Shown here: in pieces, positions 1 to 11,599 of the stretch
How the letters are laid out: each line of letters begins with the position of its first letter
Numbering within the stretch: the first letter of the stretch is position 1
DNA from: Misgurnus anguillicaudatus
Taxonomy: Eukaryota; Chordata; Actinopteri; Cypriniformes; Cobitidae
DNA length: 64,000 nt
NCBI RefSeq assembly: GCF_027580225.2
Contig: NC_073358.2
Span: forward strand, 11,734,501-11,798,500
Reading direction: 5' to 3'
Made by a program: the position numbers and the translations under genes
The notes under the pieces: model-generated
The model's database searches: none
What the model saw: only the letters and a program-made list of their open reading frames with translations
Told to the model about the DNA's origin: nothing

Positions 1-3000
1 CAGGTCTTATAGGGTATTGGCCCCAGTGGTTTGGCAGTGCTGGGGGAAGTCAACCTACCAGTACATGTTGGCAGCAGTGTTTCTAATGTGAACTTTATTA
101 TTGCAGACACATCAGAGAACACCGAAGTTATCCTGGGGCACCCTTTCCTCCTTCAGACAAGTGCCCAACTGGACTATGGCCGCCGTGAGATAACCCTCTT
201 CGGCGAAAAGGTGCCTCGTTTTAACCCAAATCATCAGTCCCGGGTGCACATTGTCAGAGTAGCCCGCACAACAGTGTTGGAGTCTGGGTGTGAGTATGTA
301 GTGCCTGGCACCACCCACCTGCGCCGCGCTACGAAGGGAGACCTGATGCTGAGCCCAACCAAGAGTTTCATTGAAAAGAACCATGTTCTTGTGGCTCACA
401 TCGTCGTGCAGGCACAGCGATCGACCAATGTGCCCATCAGAGTCTTTAACCCTGGTGCCTTACCTGTCACTTTAAAGAGAGGCGCTGTGGCGGGGATTCT
501 ACAGCCAGCTATGGTGTTGGGGAAAGTGGAGCCCCAGCCACCCTTGGCCCCATTGGCCCTGGAACCTACTGACTCTGTCTGTGCCTCTTTACCCAACCAC
601 CTACAGGTCCTGTATAACGAGAGCTGTGGTGGCCTGTCCAAGGGCGACCAGCAGAGGTTGGCCTGCTTGCTACGGTCTTACAGTGATGTCTTTTCCACGG
701 GGCCCACTGACCTTGGCCGGACAGGACTTGTGCAACATGATATCCTCACCACCCCTGGTCCGCCTGTGAAACAGCAACCGCGCAGGATGGCTAAAGACAA
801 ACAAACTGCAGCAGACCAGCAGGTGGAACAGAGCCTGGATACTGGTGTGGCCCAACCCAGCAACAGCAGCTGGGCTGCACCAATCGTTATGGTCAGAAAG
901 AAGGATGAGACTTTGCGGCTATGTGTCGACTACAGGCCCCTAAACGAGAGAACCATAAAGGATGCTTATCCATTACCCCGCATCCAGGACACTTTAGACA
1001 CACTGTCCACTGCCAGGTACTTCAGTACACTGGATTTAACATCAGGGTACTGGCAGGTGGAGATGACGCCAAGAGCCCGGAAAGCTGCTGATTTCTGCAC
1101 CCGTAAGGGCCTGTTTGAATGGAACGTGATGCCTTTCGGGCTGTGCAACGCGCCGGCCACATTCCAGAGGCTCATGGACCGTGTTCTGGTGGGGCTGCAG
1201 TGGGAGACCTGTTTGGTCTACCTCGATGACATAATTGTCCTGGGGCGGGACGGAACTGAAATGTTAGAACGGCTGGGTCAAGTGTTCGACAGACTACGCG
1301 CAGCCAACCTAAAACTTAAACCGTCAAAGTGTGTCCTGTTTCGAGAGCAAGTGGCTTACCTGGGGCACATTGTCTCCGCCAAAGGTGTCGCTACCGACCC
1401 CCAAAAGATCCAAAAAGTGGCTGGGTGGCCCACACCCCAAAACATATCTGAAGTGCGTCAGTTTATCGGCCTGGCATCCTATTACCGACGTTTCGTTAAA
1501 GATTTTGCCTCCATTGCCAAGCCCCTCCACGAATTGACCAAAAAGTATGCTCGCTTTAACTGGACGGACAAATGCCAGGAGGCATTTGAGCAACCGAAAA
1601 GCCGTCTGACGTCAGCACCCGTGTTGGGTTATCCTCTCGACAGTGGCCAGTTGCTCCTCGACACGGATACCAGTGATGAGGAATTGGAGCAGTCCTCTCC
1701 CAAGTGCAAGAAGGTGAGGAGAGAGTACTCGCTTATGGGAGCAGGAGATTGTCAGCCACTGAGCAAAACTATTGCACCACCAGACGAGAACTTCTGGCAG
1801 CTGTCGAATTCACCTCTCATTTCCGGCAGTACCTGCTAGGGAGATCATTTATCATACGAACTGACCACAGCAGCCTGCGCTGGTTGACTCGGATGAGGGA
1901 ACCCGAGGGCCAACTCGCTCGCTGGTTGGAAAAACTGGCAGAGTATGACTTCCAAGTGATCCATCGCCCAGGGAGACACCACCAAAACGCAGATGCGCTC
2001 TCCAGAAGACCCTGCGGAATGTCCTGCCCATGTACAGTGCCAGAACCTAGTCTTCATATCAGCTTTGACATAAAGGAATTCAGTGCAACATGGCACAGAG
2101 TCCAGCTGCAGAGGATGCTGGAGAAACTCCTGCAGAGCAACCTCCAGTGGGGGTAGTGGAGATTGCCAGTGACAATCAAGCTGGCTCTTTGTTCCGTCCA
2201 GGTGTCTACAGAGTGAGTGAGCCAGTCCCAACCAACCGGTTTGGTGGTTGGACTCGAGAGGAGTTAATCAAAGCCCAGGAAGCTGACCCAGATATAGCAC
2301 CAGTAAAAAAATGGATGGACAAAGGGACGGGCAGGCCATCCTGGGCTGATATGGCATCCTACAGCCCTGCCACCAAAGCCTATTGGTCGCAGTGGAAAAG
2401 GCTCTACCAGAAAGACGGAGTTTTGTTAAGGAAGTTTTACTGCACGGATGGAAGGGTGTTCTATCCACAGATCCTGTTGCCTCAAGAGTATCGCATCTCG
2501 GTGACAGAACAATTGCATGATGGCCCAGTCGGTGGCCATTTTGGAGGAGACAGGACTCTTGCACGTCTCAAGATGATGTCACCCTGTGGTGTCGTACTTG
2601 CACCAGCTGCGCTGCAAAAGCCCGCCCCAAGAAAACACCTCAAGCCGCCATGGGCACAGTGCGAGTTGGTGCCCCCTTTGAGCGGATCGCAGTTGATTTA
2701 ATGGGACCATTAAACGAAACTGAACGGCACAATCGCTACATAATAGTGGTACAGGATTATTTTAGCAAATGGGTGGAAGCCTACCCTGTTCCCAACGAAC
2801 AAGCAACGACAGTGGCTGAAAAGATTGTCTCCGAGTGGGTGTGTAGGTACGGAGCTCCACAGTGCCTACACAGCGACCAAGGTACAAATTTTGAGTCGGC
2901 TGTGTTTCAGGGAATGTGTGAGCTGCTGGGAATCGACAAGACACGGACCACACCGTTTCGGCCCCAGTCAGATGGCCAAGTGGAGCGTTTCAATGCCACC

Positions 3001-3882
3001 CTGCAGAAAATCATAGCCACCACTGCAGAACGATGCCATTGGGACTGGGACATTATGACACCATATGCAGTCATGGCTTGCCGTGCTACCAAACACAGCT
3101 CCACGGGCCTGACACCTAATATGATGTTGTTCGGACGGGAAATTACAGAGCCAGTGGATCTTGTTGCTGGTCTGCCACCTGACCCAGACAACACTGCTAC
3201 CCCCCCAGCTTATGTTGTACAGCTCAGGAAACGACTCGAGCTATCTCACCAGTTGGCCCGGGAGGAGCTGGGAAAATCTGTTGAGCGTGCTAAACGACAG
3301 TACAACAAAAATGTTTACAGAGTCCAACACAAAGTCGGTGATGCAGTATGGCTCTTGATCAAAGGCACAAGGAGAGTACAGAATAAAGTGTGAAAGTTCC
3401 TGCCTTCCTACGAGGGCCCATACTTTGTAGTTGGTGTACTGGATGATTTGGTCTATCGGATTAAAAGGGGCCCGAGGACGAAGATGAAAGTCGTTCATCA
3501 TGACAAACTTAAAGCTTACCATTCCAGGACAACCCTCGACAATAGCTGGGTTTTTCATGAGGCTGAAACGTGGGCACCAGTGGAAGCACCACCCCCGTTG
3601 TCAGACCCCAGCTCTTCAGAAATCAATGTTAGCCCCCTCGACATTTGGAGCGAATCACCAGAGAAGGAGGACCCTGTGGTGGGTTCCCTAGCGGGTCTTT
3701 TCTCTGTACCACCATTATCAGCAGCTTCACTAAGCAGTGGCCAGCTCCCTTGTCAACCCGCTGGGACCCAGCATGAGGCCAGGAGACAAGCTGTTTGCCC
3801 AGGTTTAAACTCCACTCCTCAGCAACGACCCCGGCGGGTCCGCAGAGCTCCTGACACGTTTGGTGATTGGATTGGTTATTAA
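1..3882 (+). pseudogene. Ty3/Gypsy retrotransposon pol (protease C-term, RT, RNase H, integrase), decayed and 5'-truncated by window
   Basis: Polyprotein of a Ty3/Gypsy LTR retrotransposon, which copies itself through reverse transcription. Seen in order: the C-terminal part of an aspartic protease with the VILGHPFLL block near 145-165; reverse transcriptase at about 790-1560 with CVDYRPLN, MPFGLCNAPATFQ and the catalytic YLDD (near 1220); RNase H at about 1640-2010 with RTDHSSLRWL and HRPGRHHQNADALSRR; a partly lost zinc-binding region near 2510-2640; an integrase core at about 2650-3380 with the D, D, E residues in VDLMGP, LHSDQGTNF and DGQVERFN; and a C-terminal domain to 3882. Breaks: in-frame TAG at 10-12, a frameshift near 1680-1700 within RNase H, a frame change with lost sequence near 2580, and a TGA at 3391-3393 after the integrase core. 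Gag and the protease active site lie left of the window. It is a dead copy. Confidence 0.93.
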
Positions 3883-4377
3883 GCAAATCTACCTGAGGTT
3901 GGGTGTAGGCGGATCACTGCCCTCCTCAGAGGAAAAGAGTTCCAGTAAGAAAAAAAAACAAACAAAAAAAAAACAAAAACTAAGAGTTCATGTGTTGTCA
4001 AAAGCAAAAGAGTTCCTCTAATGTCAAAAAAAAAAAAGATTTGTTTCAATATTGTATCATTACAAAAGTAACTTGTTTATGTTGAAGTTAAAAATGTGAA
4101 GATGGTGGGCTTTGTATAATTGTTTACTACCAAGGTTTGGTAATTTGGATTCTAATGGGCTACATGGTTTTGTTATAATAGTCTGGGTTTGTTACTGCTA
4201 AGAACTTAGTAACAGAATATTTTGCTTTCATTTCGCACTTGAAATCACACTCCTGAGTAGCTTTATGTTAACGTTGAGGATGTTTGGATAATGACTGTCT
4301 AATCAATATTTCCCTGTATACTGGTAATGATGCTGGAGATATGTTAAAGGGTTAATCATTCTCCAGAGTGGGGGTAG

Positions 4378-4746
4378 TGTTGCAATCTCTGCCTCCCTCT
4401 GTTGGCGTGTTGAATAAAAGAAAACGCATTTGTGTGACGAAGTGCCCTTTTCGGGGCTCCGTAAAAAAGGAAAAATACAAAATATAAACAGCATATAGTC
4501 GGTCTGAGTGTAATAATGATAATGCTGCAAGTTATGTTCCAGTTGCTAGCAAGCAAAGTGCCAATTCAGACTGTAAATGTGTACGACTGTGAGTAATAAA
4601 GCCCGAGTTCACTTCTGCAACCAACCGACGGATCAGCTTCACTTTGTTTTATTTTTGTTATACTCCGGTTCTGTTAGCCCGGATCTCTAGACGCAAGTTA
4701 CCTGTCACGAGCCAAGTATTACGAGCCTGAAAGCAAAAAGGTAACA
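4378..4746 (+). repeat. 3' LTR of the Ty3/Gypsy element
   Basis: The segment begins TGTTGCAATC just after a purine-rich tract (AGAGTGGGGGTAG, 4365-4377) that fits a polypurine tract, and it ends in GGTAACA, giving the expected TG...CA termini over 369 bp. It holds AATAAA-type poly(A) signals near 4413 and 4595. The 5' LTR is outside the window, so LTR divergence and the target duplication cannot be read. The 3883-4377 stretch between pol and the LTR is non-coding, AT-rich and contains A-runs near 3950-4040. Confidence 0.75.
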
Positions 4747-4837
4747 ACTGCTATAAGTAGCACATTGACTACTCTAATATAAATTGGTGTACTCAATTTT
4801 GTGAAATACTGTATGCAAAGATTATAATAATAGCTTC

Positions 4838-4990
4838 TTGTGATTGGTTAAAAAGTAAGCCACAAGACAGAAACGCGATTAATCAAAAGTAAGCCACAGG
4901 AGAGAAGCTCAATTGGTCAAAAATAAGCCACAGAAGAGAAACTCGATTGGTCAAATGTATGCTACAGGAGTCAAGCATGATTGGCTCATG
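4838..4990. repeat. Short tandem repeat, about 35-bp unit, 4-5 diverged copies
   Basis: Each unit runs approximately GATTGGTCAAAARTAAGCCA followed by CAGRAGAGAAACTC. Copies start near 4840, 4877, 4912, 4946 and 4979. The ATTGGTC core resembles an inverted CCAAT box, but I have no evidence that it acts as one. It lies just outside the Gypsy LTR and before the hAT element. Confidence 0.7.
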
Positions 4991-5081
4991 TGGGCTTACT
5001 TCTGCTCACTCGGTGGGAAGCAGTAGGCGCAAATGAGAGGCAGTGGGATCGATGCCTGCATTCTCCCTGTGTGTGTGTGTG

Positions 5082-7016
5082 CAGAGCCGGATTAACGCAA
5101 AGGCAAACTAGGCACGTGCCTAGGGCCCGATTGGCGGGATGGGGCCCAGACAGAGGGGGATTTTTTTTTTTTTACAAATGTCCCATCTACAATTTCGCCG
5201 CTGTCGGGCGGATTCCCCGTATCTCCAAAACCATTATTTTTCAGGAAATTTAAAAAACGCCGTATTTTTTAAGTTATTAAACATTGTTTCATTAAAGACG
5301 AGCTTTATGACTTGGGAGCAGAGAGATACGAGCTTATGCTCTCATTGATAAAAATGGTACGGACACAGACGTCGCCACTGCCAGCAGTGTTCAACAAATA
5401 CTGCGGTCACATTGAGCCTTAAAGACGATGCTTCAATAGTTAACCAAAGCTGACTGTAGTATACATCTTACTAAACTCGATTTTAAAGGTTTACGATCTA
5501 TAAGTGATGCAATACAAAACAAGATGAGCGGACTGCTGTCTAATAAGTGGAAATGAATCTGCTCGCAAACTTACCTTCGTGGCTCACGGGCTTCCTTCTG
5601 CACAGAAGCATTACAGCTATCGAGTTTTAATAAATGTACTTAAACCTAACTATTTTCACTTGTTAGTGCCTAACAAAGAGAAGTATTATATTAATTAAAC
5701 AGACATTTTATCTCCAATAAATAAAACATTTACTTGTGTTTAACATTCACAAAATAATTTAATGGTGGTATGCAAAACATTCAATTGAATTCAAAATTGA
5801 ATTCAATAAAAACATTGCTACTTGTGTTTTACATGCACAAAATAATTTAATGGTGGTATCCAAAACATTCAAATATAATTAAAGTATTATATTACATACA
5901 TTTTAAAACTTCAATGCATGTATGATAAGCCTATGATACGTAAATATTTAAAATACATCAATAACTGATATCATAGGTTAACACAGATAAAATCATAGTT
6001 AAGTCTTTCTTTATTAAGCGCATTACTGAGTGTATTTGTGTTTGTGAGGTTATGACTGTTGTTGTCTGAGGTGGTGATTCGGATGGGGACGCCAGTCATC
6101 AGAGTGGTGGATTTTCAAGTTCATCGTTCCACTCTGTACCTGACAGAGTTCCTTTAAGGACACAGACATCGTTGCTGCAAAAAAATAATAAATAAAGGAC
6201 AAACGATCATTTCCCTACGTTATATAAGGCATGTTTACTTATAATAACGAGGCAAAAAAAAACAGTTCCTTGCATAATAATTCATGACTGTAATGGCAGA
6301 ACTAGCGGGGCAAGATGTTTTTTCTTTAAGCCCCACGAAAATCACGTTAGATACCAAACATGATAACAAAACCAATGGATAGTGGCTAGCTAAGTCAAAT
6401 GCAAGCAATATGTGCTTTAAATTCACTTCACAAACGTGAATAGCGTAAAGAAAAATCTAGCAGCCTCAGAAACGATACATTAGACTTTAGCACTACCATT
6501 ACTTCGAGATAAAACTGTATAAAAAACTGTATAAAAACTGTTATTATATAATTCATATAACTGAAACATAAATAACCAGTGTTTTGAGGAACTTTACCTC
6601 AGTGGACCTGTTGCTCGACGAGGATTTTGTTGCGATTCTCAATCTTGAAGAGAAATATGCAGCGAAGCTCTCCCGCGGATTACTGACACCTATTGGTTAT
6701 TTACTGGTACTACTGCCTTAACAATGACACTCCCAATGGATAAGGTGAGGATAATTTAATAGCATTTAATAGAGCCGTGTAATGACGTATAAATAATACA
6801 TTTAGCAAAAAATTGTCTGATAGACTGGTTAATATACAACACATGACTTAATTTGGCATACAAACAACCAATTTGTAACCAAAGACTAGGCTATGTAAAA
6901 TGTGAATTCACTTTTATTAGTAACTTTGGTAAGTTTCAGATTTCAATTCATAAATAACCTCGATGGGGGGGGCAAAAAATGCAGCCTGCCTAGTGTAGTC
7001 CATTTATTTAATCCGG

Positions 7017-7021
<5 letters not shown>
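5082..7021. mobile_element. Non-autonomous or decayed hAT DNA transposon inserted in a TG microsatellite
   Basis: Matching terminal inverted repeats CAGAGCCGGATTAA (5082-) and TTAATCCGGCTCTG (-7021) bound 1940 bp. TG repeats abut both ends, consistent with an 8-bp target duplication of TGTGTGTG, although a duplication cannot be proved inside a simple repeat. The body is AT-rich and I see no surviving transposase ORF. A pair of about 85-bp direct repeats near 5735-5890 (GCACAAAATAATTTAATGG type) is present. The family call rests on the CAG-starting TIR and the 8-bp context. Confidence 0.8.

Positions 7022-7107
<86 letters not shown>
7022..7107. repeat. (TG)n microsatellite
   Basis: About 43 uninterrupted TG units directly after the hAT terminus. 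The short tract at 5067-5081 on the other side of the hAT element is probably the rest of the same microsatellite. Confidence 0.98.
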
Positions 7108-7108
<1 letters not shown>

Positions 7109-7111
<3 letters not shown>

Positions 7112-7940
7112 ACTGTAATTACAGACTGGCTCGCGCCTGTTGGGTTCTTCTAACAAATTTTGCCAAAAAAAGCCAACTTGTCTTAGTGTCTTCAGCATGG
7201 CAACTGAACATACACAGGACAGGACATACAAAGCAAGAGCACAAGCTTTACCTTCGGAGTGCTGCTTGAAATGTAGTCATAGTCCGTTAGTCATAGTCCA
7301 ACATTACAAGCGCTCTGGGCGAAAGCTTAGAGAGTAGGGGATTTTGGGTTTTCCTGGTTATTTTTTGTATTTAAGTAAAGTAATAAAGTAAAAATCCTTT
7401 GTTATTGTCCGCCACTGCTTATATGGCTGGATTTTTTGTGGAGATGCAAGCTATGCCCTCAGCCATCCACCCCCAGACCTGGCTTTGGACTGTAAACTTT
7501 CAAAAGTATAAACACTTTAACAGGAAAAACTGGAATTTATCAGTATTTTAATATGTTTACACATCACTATATGTTGGTCACAGCTGTGTTATATCATAAA
7601 TATTGTGAATAATGTGCTGTGTGTGGTGATATTACATAAAAAGCATTGTAAGAGAATCTTGCACTGACTTCAACCCTGTGACATTCAACCCCCAATATCA
7701 TTTTTACCAGATGTGACAATACTTAATGTTAAGTAGTAATGTTAAATTAATAATGTTACTGTTAAATAGCTCCTGTATTGCTCAGTGGTAAAGTATTGCA
7801 TTAGCAATACAAAAGCTTATGGGTTCAGAAATGTAGTTTGAAATATGTTAATTTGGATAAAGGATCTGTAAAATGCATAAATGTTCATGTACAATGCTTT
7901 TGAATACAATAACATAGTTTTAAAAAACCCTATTTGTGTA
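7109..7940. other. Spacer without recognisable gene
   Basis: AT-rich sequence. I see no ORF with family features, no RNA gene and no clear transposon termini here. Confidence 0.5.
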
Positions 7941-7941
7941 C

Positions 7942-8196
7942 ACTCTAAGATGGTGCTAAATAGTACCAAAAGCTCGTAATCATGGGGGAACCATTTTTAG
8001 TGCTACAAAGCACCTATATAGCACCTCGGTAGAACCATTAATGGTGCTAAAGCATGACTATAGCAACTCTTATGGTTCAACATAGCACAATATGGTTCTA
8101 CACAGGTGCTACACAGATTGTGATGTCAGCACTAAAAATTATTCCCCTATGATTACGAGCCAGTGAACCACTTTTTTGACACCATTTGTTAGAGTA
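7942..8196. repeat. MITE with short terminal inverted repeats
   Basis: The left end TACACTCTAAGATGGTG and the right end CACCATTTGTTAGAGTATA are inverted relative to each other. The interior contains repeated GGTTC and AGCACC motifs in both orientations. A TA dinucleotide at each end suggests a Tc1/mariner-like target. Exact ends are uncertain by a few bases. Confidence 0.55.
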
Positions 8197-8280
8197 TATA
8201 CCACTGATCTAAATTTTAAAGAGCATGTGTCCTGGTAATTAGGGGTAAGGTTGGAAAATATGACTTTTTGGTCATACTTC

Positions 8281-8500
8281 ATTGTTCCGTTTCAGTCGGT
8301 CACTACGACGTCGCGTCATGACCGACGAATTGGGAGCCACTTCGCGGATGACCTATCTACTTCGGGAGGCTATGGGGGCGCCGATGGGCTTTGCATGCAG
8401 GTGTTTGCATTATGCCGGCGCCGCCCCGCCTGGTGCGTATATAAGCCGCAGGTGCACAATACCAAATCAGCTTTTATTGCTTCGAAGCTGGCAGATATCT
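8281..8500 (+). repeat. Left inverted terminal repeat of the DIRS element
   Basis: Its reverse complement matches 14410-14580 with substitutions: the CGAAGTAGATAGGTCA block and the CCAATTCGTCGGTCA block appear in both. A TATA-like GTATATAAG at 8436-8444 may be the element's promoter (inference). A CT-microsatellite follows at 8623-8651. Confidence 0.75.
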
Positions 8501-8619
8501 GCTCTCGAGAAGCAAAACTGATCTTCGTAGATCCTGTTCTGATTGAGAAAAAAGATCTCAGCTTGCTGAAGTTGGTTGGGCTAAGACACCTCAGCGGAGG
8601 CTCGCAGTGTTTTCTCCAC

Positions 8620-8656
<37 letters not shown>

Positions 8657-8818
8657 TTGATTTAGGATTTGAGTTCGAGTGAGTGCGTTGCCTCTCCCTG
8701 TGTGTTTCACCAGCTTGCACAAAAGAGTGATTTCTCTAAAAGAGCAGCACGTTTGAGCTTTGTGTCGTTTTAAAGACAGCCACTCATTCGTGTCACGGTC
8801 GGGTTCGTCTTTTTAAAG

Positions 8819-9473
8819 ATGGAATTCTGTCCATGCTCCGTTTCTGGATGTGGTGTGTTTATCGCCCCCCGGGGTTTCCAACACGAGCATTGTCTTTCGT
8901 GTCTGGGGCTCCAGCACGCAGAGGCAGTGTTTCGTGATAGTTCATGCTCTGTCTGCAAGGGCATGTCTATGGCAGATTTGCGGAGATGGATGTCGTTCCT
9001 CCAGCAACGGCCCCCGCCTTCCAAGCCTGGTGCTGCTAAGAGCGCAGCCACCAGGCTTGCGAAGGATGACCTCCGTATAACGGTGCTGGGTCGGTCTGCT
9101 GGTTCGTCCAGTAGCTCCCAGCGCCCTGATCCGTTGCCAGCGGAGGTCCCGATGGAGACGAGCGGCCCGTGTTCTATGTGTCCTCGCGCTCTGTCGAGCC
9201 TCCACCAGAGACGATGTCCACCGTAACATTGGAGGGGGGGTTGTCAGCCTCGGACGTCGATCCAGCCATGCTCGCTCGGGCGGCGGGCTGCTTGGAGTGG
9301 ACTGAACCTCCCCCACCCGAACCGTCACGCCTCGATGATTGGTACTTTGGGGGTGCCAGGGCTTCTCAGTCCTCACCCCCGGTGCCCTTCTTCCCCGAGG
9401 TGCATGAAGCGCGAGTGATTTCAATGTTAAGTCAATGTGCAGCCGCGTTGACACGCGTCAGGAGGTCCTGACA
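8819..9473 (+). pseudogene. DIRS Gag-like ORF, N-terminal part, frameshifted
   Basis: The first 70 residues are cysteine/histidine-rich (CPCSVSGC, HEHCLSCLG, CSVCKGM), the layout of the N-terminus of fish DIRS ORF1. The reading frame changes between about 9160 and 9230: residues from 8819-9226 lie in one frame and the acidic continuation to 9471 in another. After FFPEVHE (about 9405) similarity to DIRS stops, where foreign GC-rich sequence begins. Function is presumed structural or nucleic-acid binding as for other Gags. A broken gene. Confidence 0.7.
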
Positions 9474-10105
9474 AATTGAGCGTTGTGCGCGGTGCGCGCG
9501 AATGATGCTTTTGTGCATTTTGCGGTTCACGCGAATTTGCAGCTGACGATCGAGTTGAAAATTTTGAACTTTGGCGGAATTTCGCGCCGCGTTAACTAAT
9601 CAGGAGCCTGCCTGCTGCTGTGGTGGCAGCCCCGCCCGGAGTCACTCACTCAACCAAGGCTTTGATATTGTCCGTGCGCAGTCACCCGGAGCTATATGAC
9701 ACAAGTTCTCATTTCTATATAGGAGACAGGAATAAAAAGGACCTCGCTTGGAAGAGTGTCAGTAAGGACTTTGGGCAACCTGGTAACACTTAACTTTTGA
9801 GTCACGTGACGTTTATCGACCCGCGCCGTTTATTTTCCCCTTATAGTAAGGTTACCAAATACAAACTGGTAACTCTCTTGATAAATGCACAATCAACATC
9901 AGTCATCTTGCAAACAGACACTCGCACAGCAGTTGCCCCTCCCACAAGAAGCGGATTTTGCCTCGGATGCGCGTCAAATGCTTGCTTTTTCCGCGCGTCT
10001 ACTCCACTCTACACGCGCGAATACATTCAAATTGATCAAGCGGCAAACAATGCGCGGTAGATGCGATTTTGACGCCCAAAACGCGTTTGGTGTAAACTCA
10101 GCGTA
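9405..10105. mobile_element. Foreign GC-rich segment replacing part of DIRS ORF1
   Basis: The sequence between the Gag FFPEVHE block and the resumed Gag frame (KALRDLH, from about 10107) differs in character: it is rich in GCGCG, ACGCG and CGCGC words. The two ends show weak inverted similarity, with GCGAGTGATTTCAATG and ACGCG words on the left and AACGCGTTTGGTGTAAACTC on the right. From memory of intact fish DIRS proteins, roughly 90 codons are missing at this point, so it looks like insertion with deletion rather than a clean transposition. No target duplication was found. Confidence 0.5.
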
Positions 10106-10500
10106 AGGCTCTGAGGGACCTGCACGCAGCAGGTCACGATTCAGCGGAGTTCTCCGAGCTCAGAGATCTGTGCCGTCGGTCATGCGATGTCTACCCTGGT
10201 AGTCCAGGAATGCCATCTCTGGCTGTGCCTGGCGGACATGAAGGATGCTGATAAGACCCGGCTCCTGAATGCTCCGGTTTCCCAGGCCGGCCTGTTCGGT
10301 GAGACGGTCGAGGAGTTTGCCCAGCAATTCTCCGTGGCCAAGAAGCAGACTGAGGCCATCGCTCAGATCATGCCATGTCGGAAGCGTTCTGCGCCTGCCT
10401 CGTCCATGTCGGCGCCTCAGCCAGCTTCTCGCCGAGGGTGTCCTGCGGCGGCCACCCCCGCTTCAAAGGGTGGAAAAAAAAGATCGAAGCGGCCCTCAGA
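10106..10500 (+). pseudogene. DIRS Gag-like ORF, C-terminal part
   Basis: Translation shows the DIRS Gag C-terminal block (STLVVQECHLWL, NAPVSQAGLFG, FAQQFS..KQTEAI), followed by a basic proline/serine-rich tail. It is separated from the N-terminal part by the foreign segment at 9405-10105. The downstream RT domain is absent: within about 200 bp the sequence passes to the region just ahead of RNase H. Confidence 0.7.
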
Positions 10501-11460
10501 CGGGCGACCTAGAGATGGAGGGGATCACTCCTCGGGAGATGGTAAAGGCACCACTCCCCCCACCGGAGGAGGGCCGGTTAGGGAATCCTTTGTTTCAATT
10601 TTCTGTTCCGCTGACTTTTCAGTCGGCACCCACACAGTCACAGAAAGAGCGAAATCCACTTTCATCTCTAGGTCTTCAGATGAGCGCCGGAGGCACGAGC
10701 GGGCTCATAACCCCCCATCGTTCTCCGACTCATCAGAGGAGTGCGAGAGCGACGCATGGGCTCATAACCCCAGAAGCGCGTGCACAGTCGATTCTGGCTT
10801 GCCTGAATACATTCAAGAGCAAGAGCGCGGTCCCGCTGAAACAATTTCAGAAGCTCCTGGGGCATATGGCAGCAGCTGCGGCTGTGGCACAGCTCGGGCT
10901 GCTTCATATGCGACCGCTTCAGCATTGGCTTCACGACCGAGTCCCGAGGAGAGCGTGGCTGCACGGCATTTACCGTGTTATCATTACACCTGCGTGTCGT
11001 CGCACTTTCACTCCGTGGTCAGACCGTGCGTTTCTCCGAGCCGGTGTGCCTCTGAGACAGGTCTCCAGGCATGCAATAGTATGCACAGATGCCTCCAACA
11101 CGGGGTGGGGGGCCACATATGATGGGCTTGTGGCTTCGGGGGTCTGGACGGCACCCCAGCTGCATTGGCACATAAATTGGCGAGAAATGTGGGCTGTATA
11201 TCTTACGCTCGTCCGTTTCAGCAACGAGTTACGGGGCAAAGACGTATTAGTTCGCAAAGACAATACCGCGACCGTCGCGTAAATCAATCGCCAAGGCGGT
11301 TTACGCTCGCGTCACCTGTCGCATCTCGCCCGTCACCTCCTCACTTGGAGTCAGAAGAACTTGAGGTCTCTTCGTGCCATTTACATTCCGGGCACACTCA
11401 ATATAGAGGCAGATGCGCTCTCTCGGGCTGCGCTGCAAATGGCGACTCCACCCCTTAGCG
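10500..11460 (+). pseudogene. DIRS RT/RNase H ORF remnant (RT core deleted)
   Basis: The linker block KQFQKLLGHMAAAAAV, then LGLLHMRPLQHWL, then RNase H with TDASNTGWGA and the VRKDNTATVA block are recognisable. In the last, an R-x-D-N active-site motif reads RKDN. No palm motif (YLDD-like) is present upstream, so the polymerase part has been deleted. A TAA at 11280-11282 interrupts the ORF right after NTATVA, where a tyrosine would be expected; the frame then resumes with INRQGGLRSR and the HIPGTLN block to about 11460. A non-functional remnant. Confidence 0.8.
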
Positions 11461-11599
11461 GTTCAGCAGATTTGGAGACGTTTCGGCAAAGCGCAGATAG
11501 ATCTGTTTGCTTCCCCAGAGACGGCCCATTGTCGCCTGTTCTATTCACTGGCCGCGAAACATGTGCAAATACGCGTTCCCCCCGGTGAGCCTCATTGCG

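Noticed and set aside
6902..7269. Long frames on both strands rich in alternating Cys-Val or Thr-His
   Set aside because: They are translations of the TG microsatellite, not proteins.
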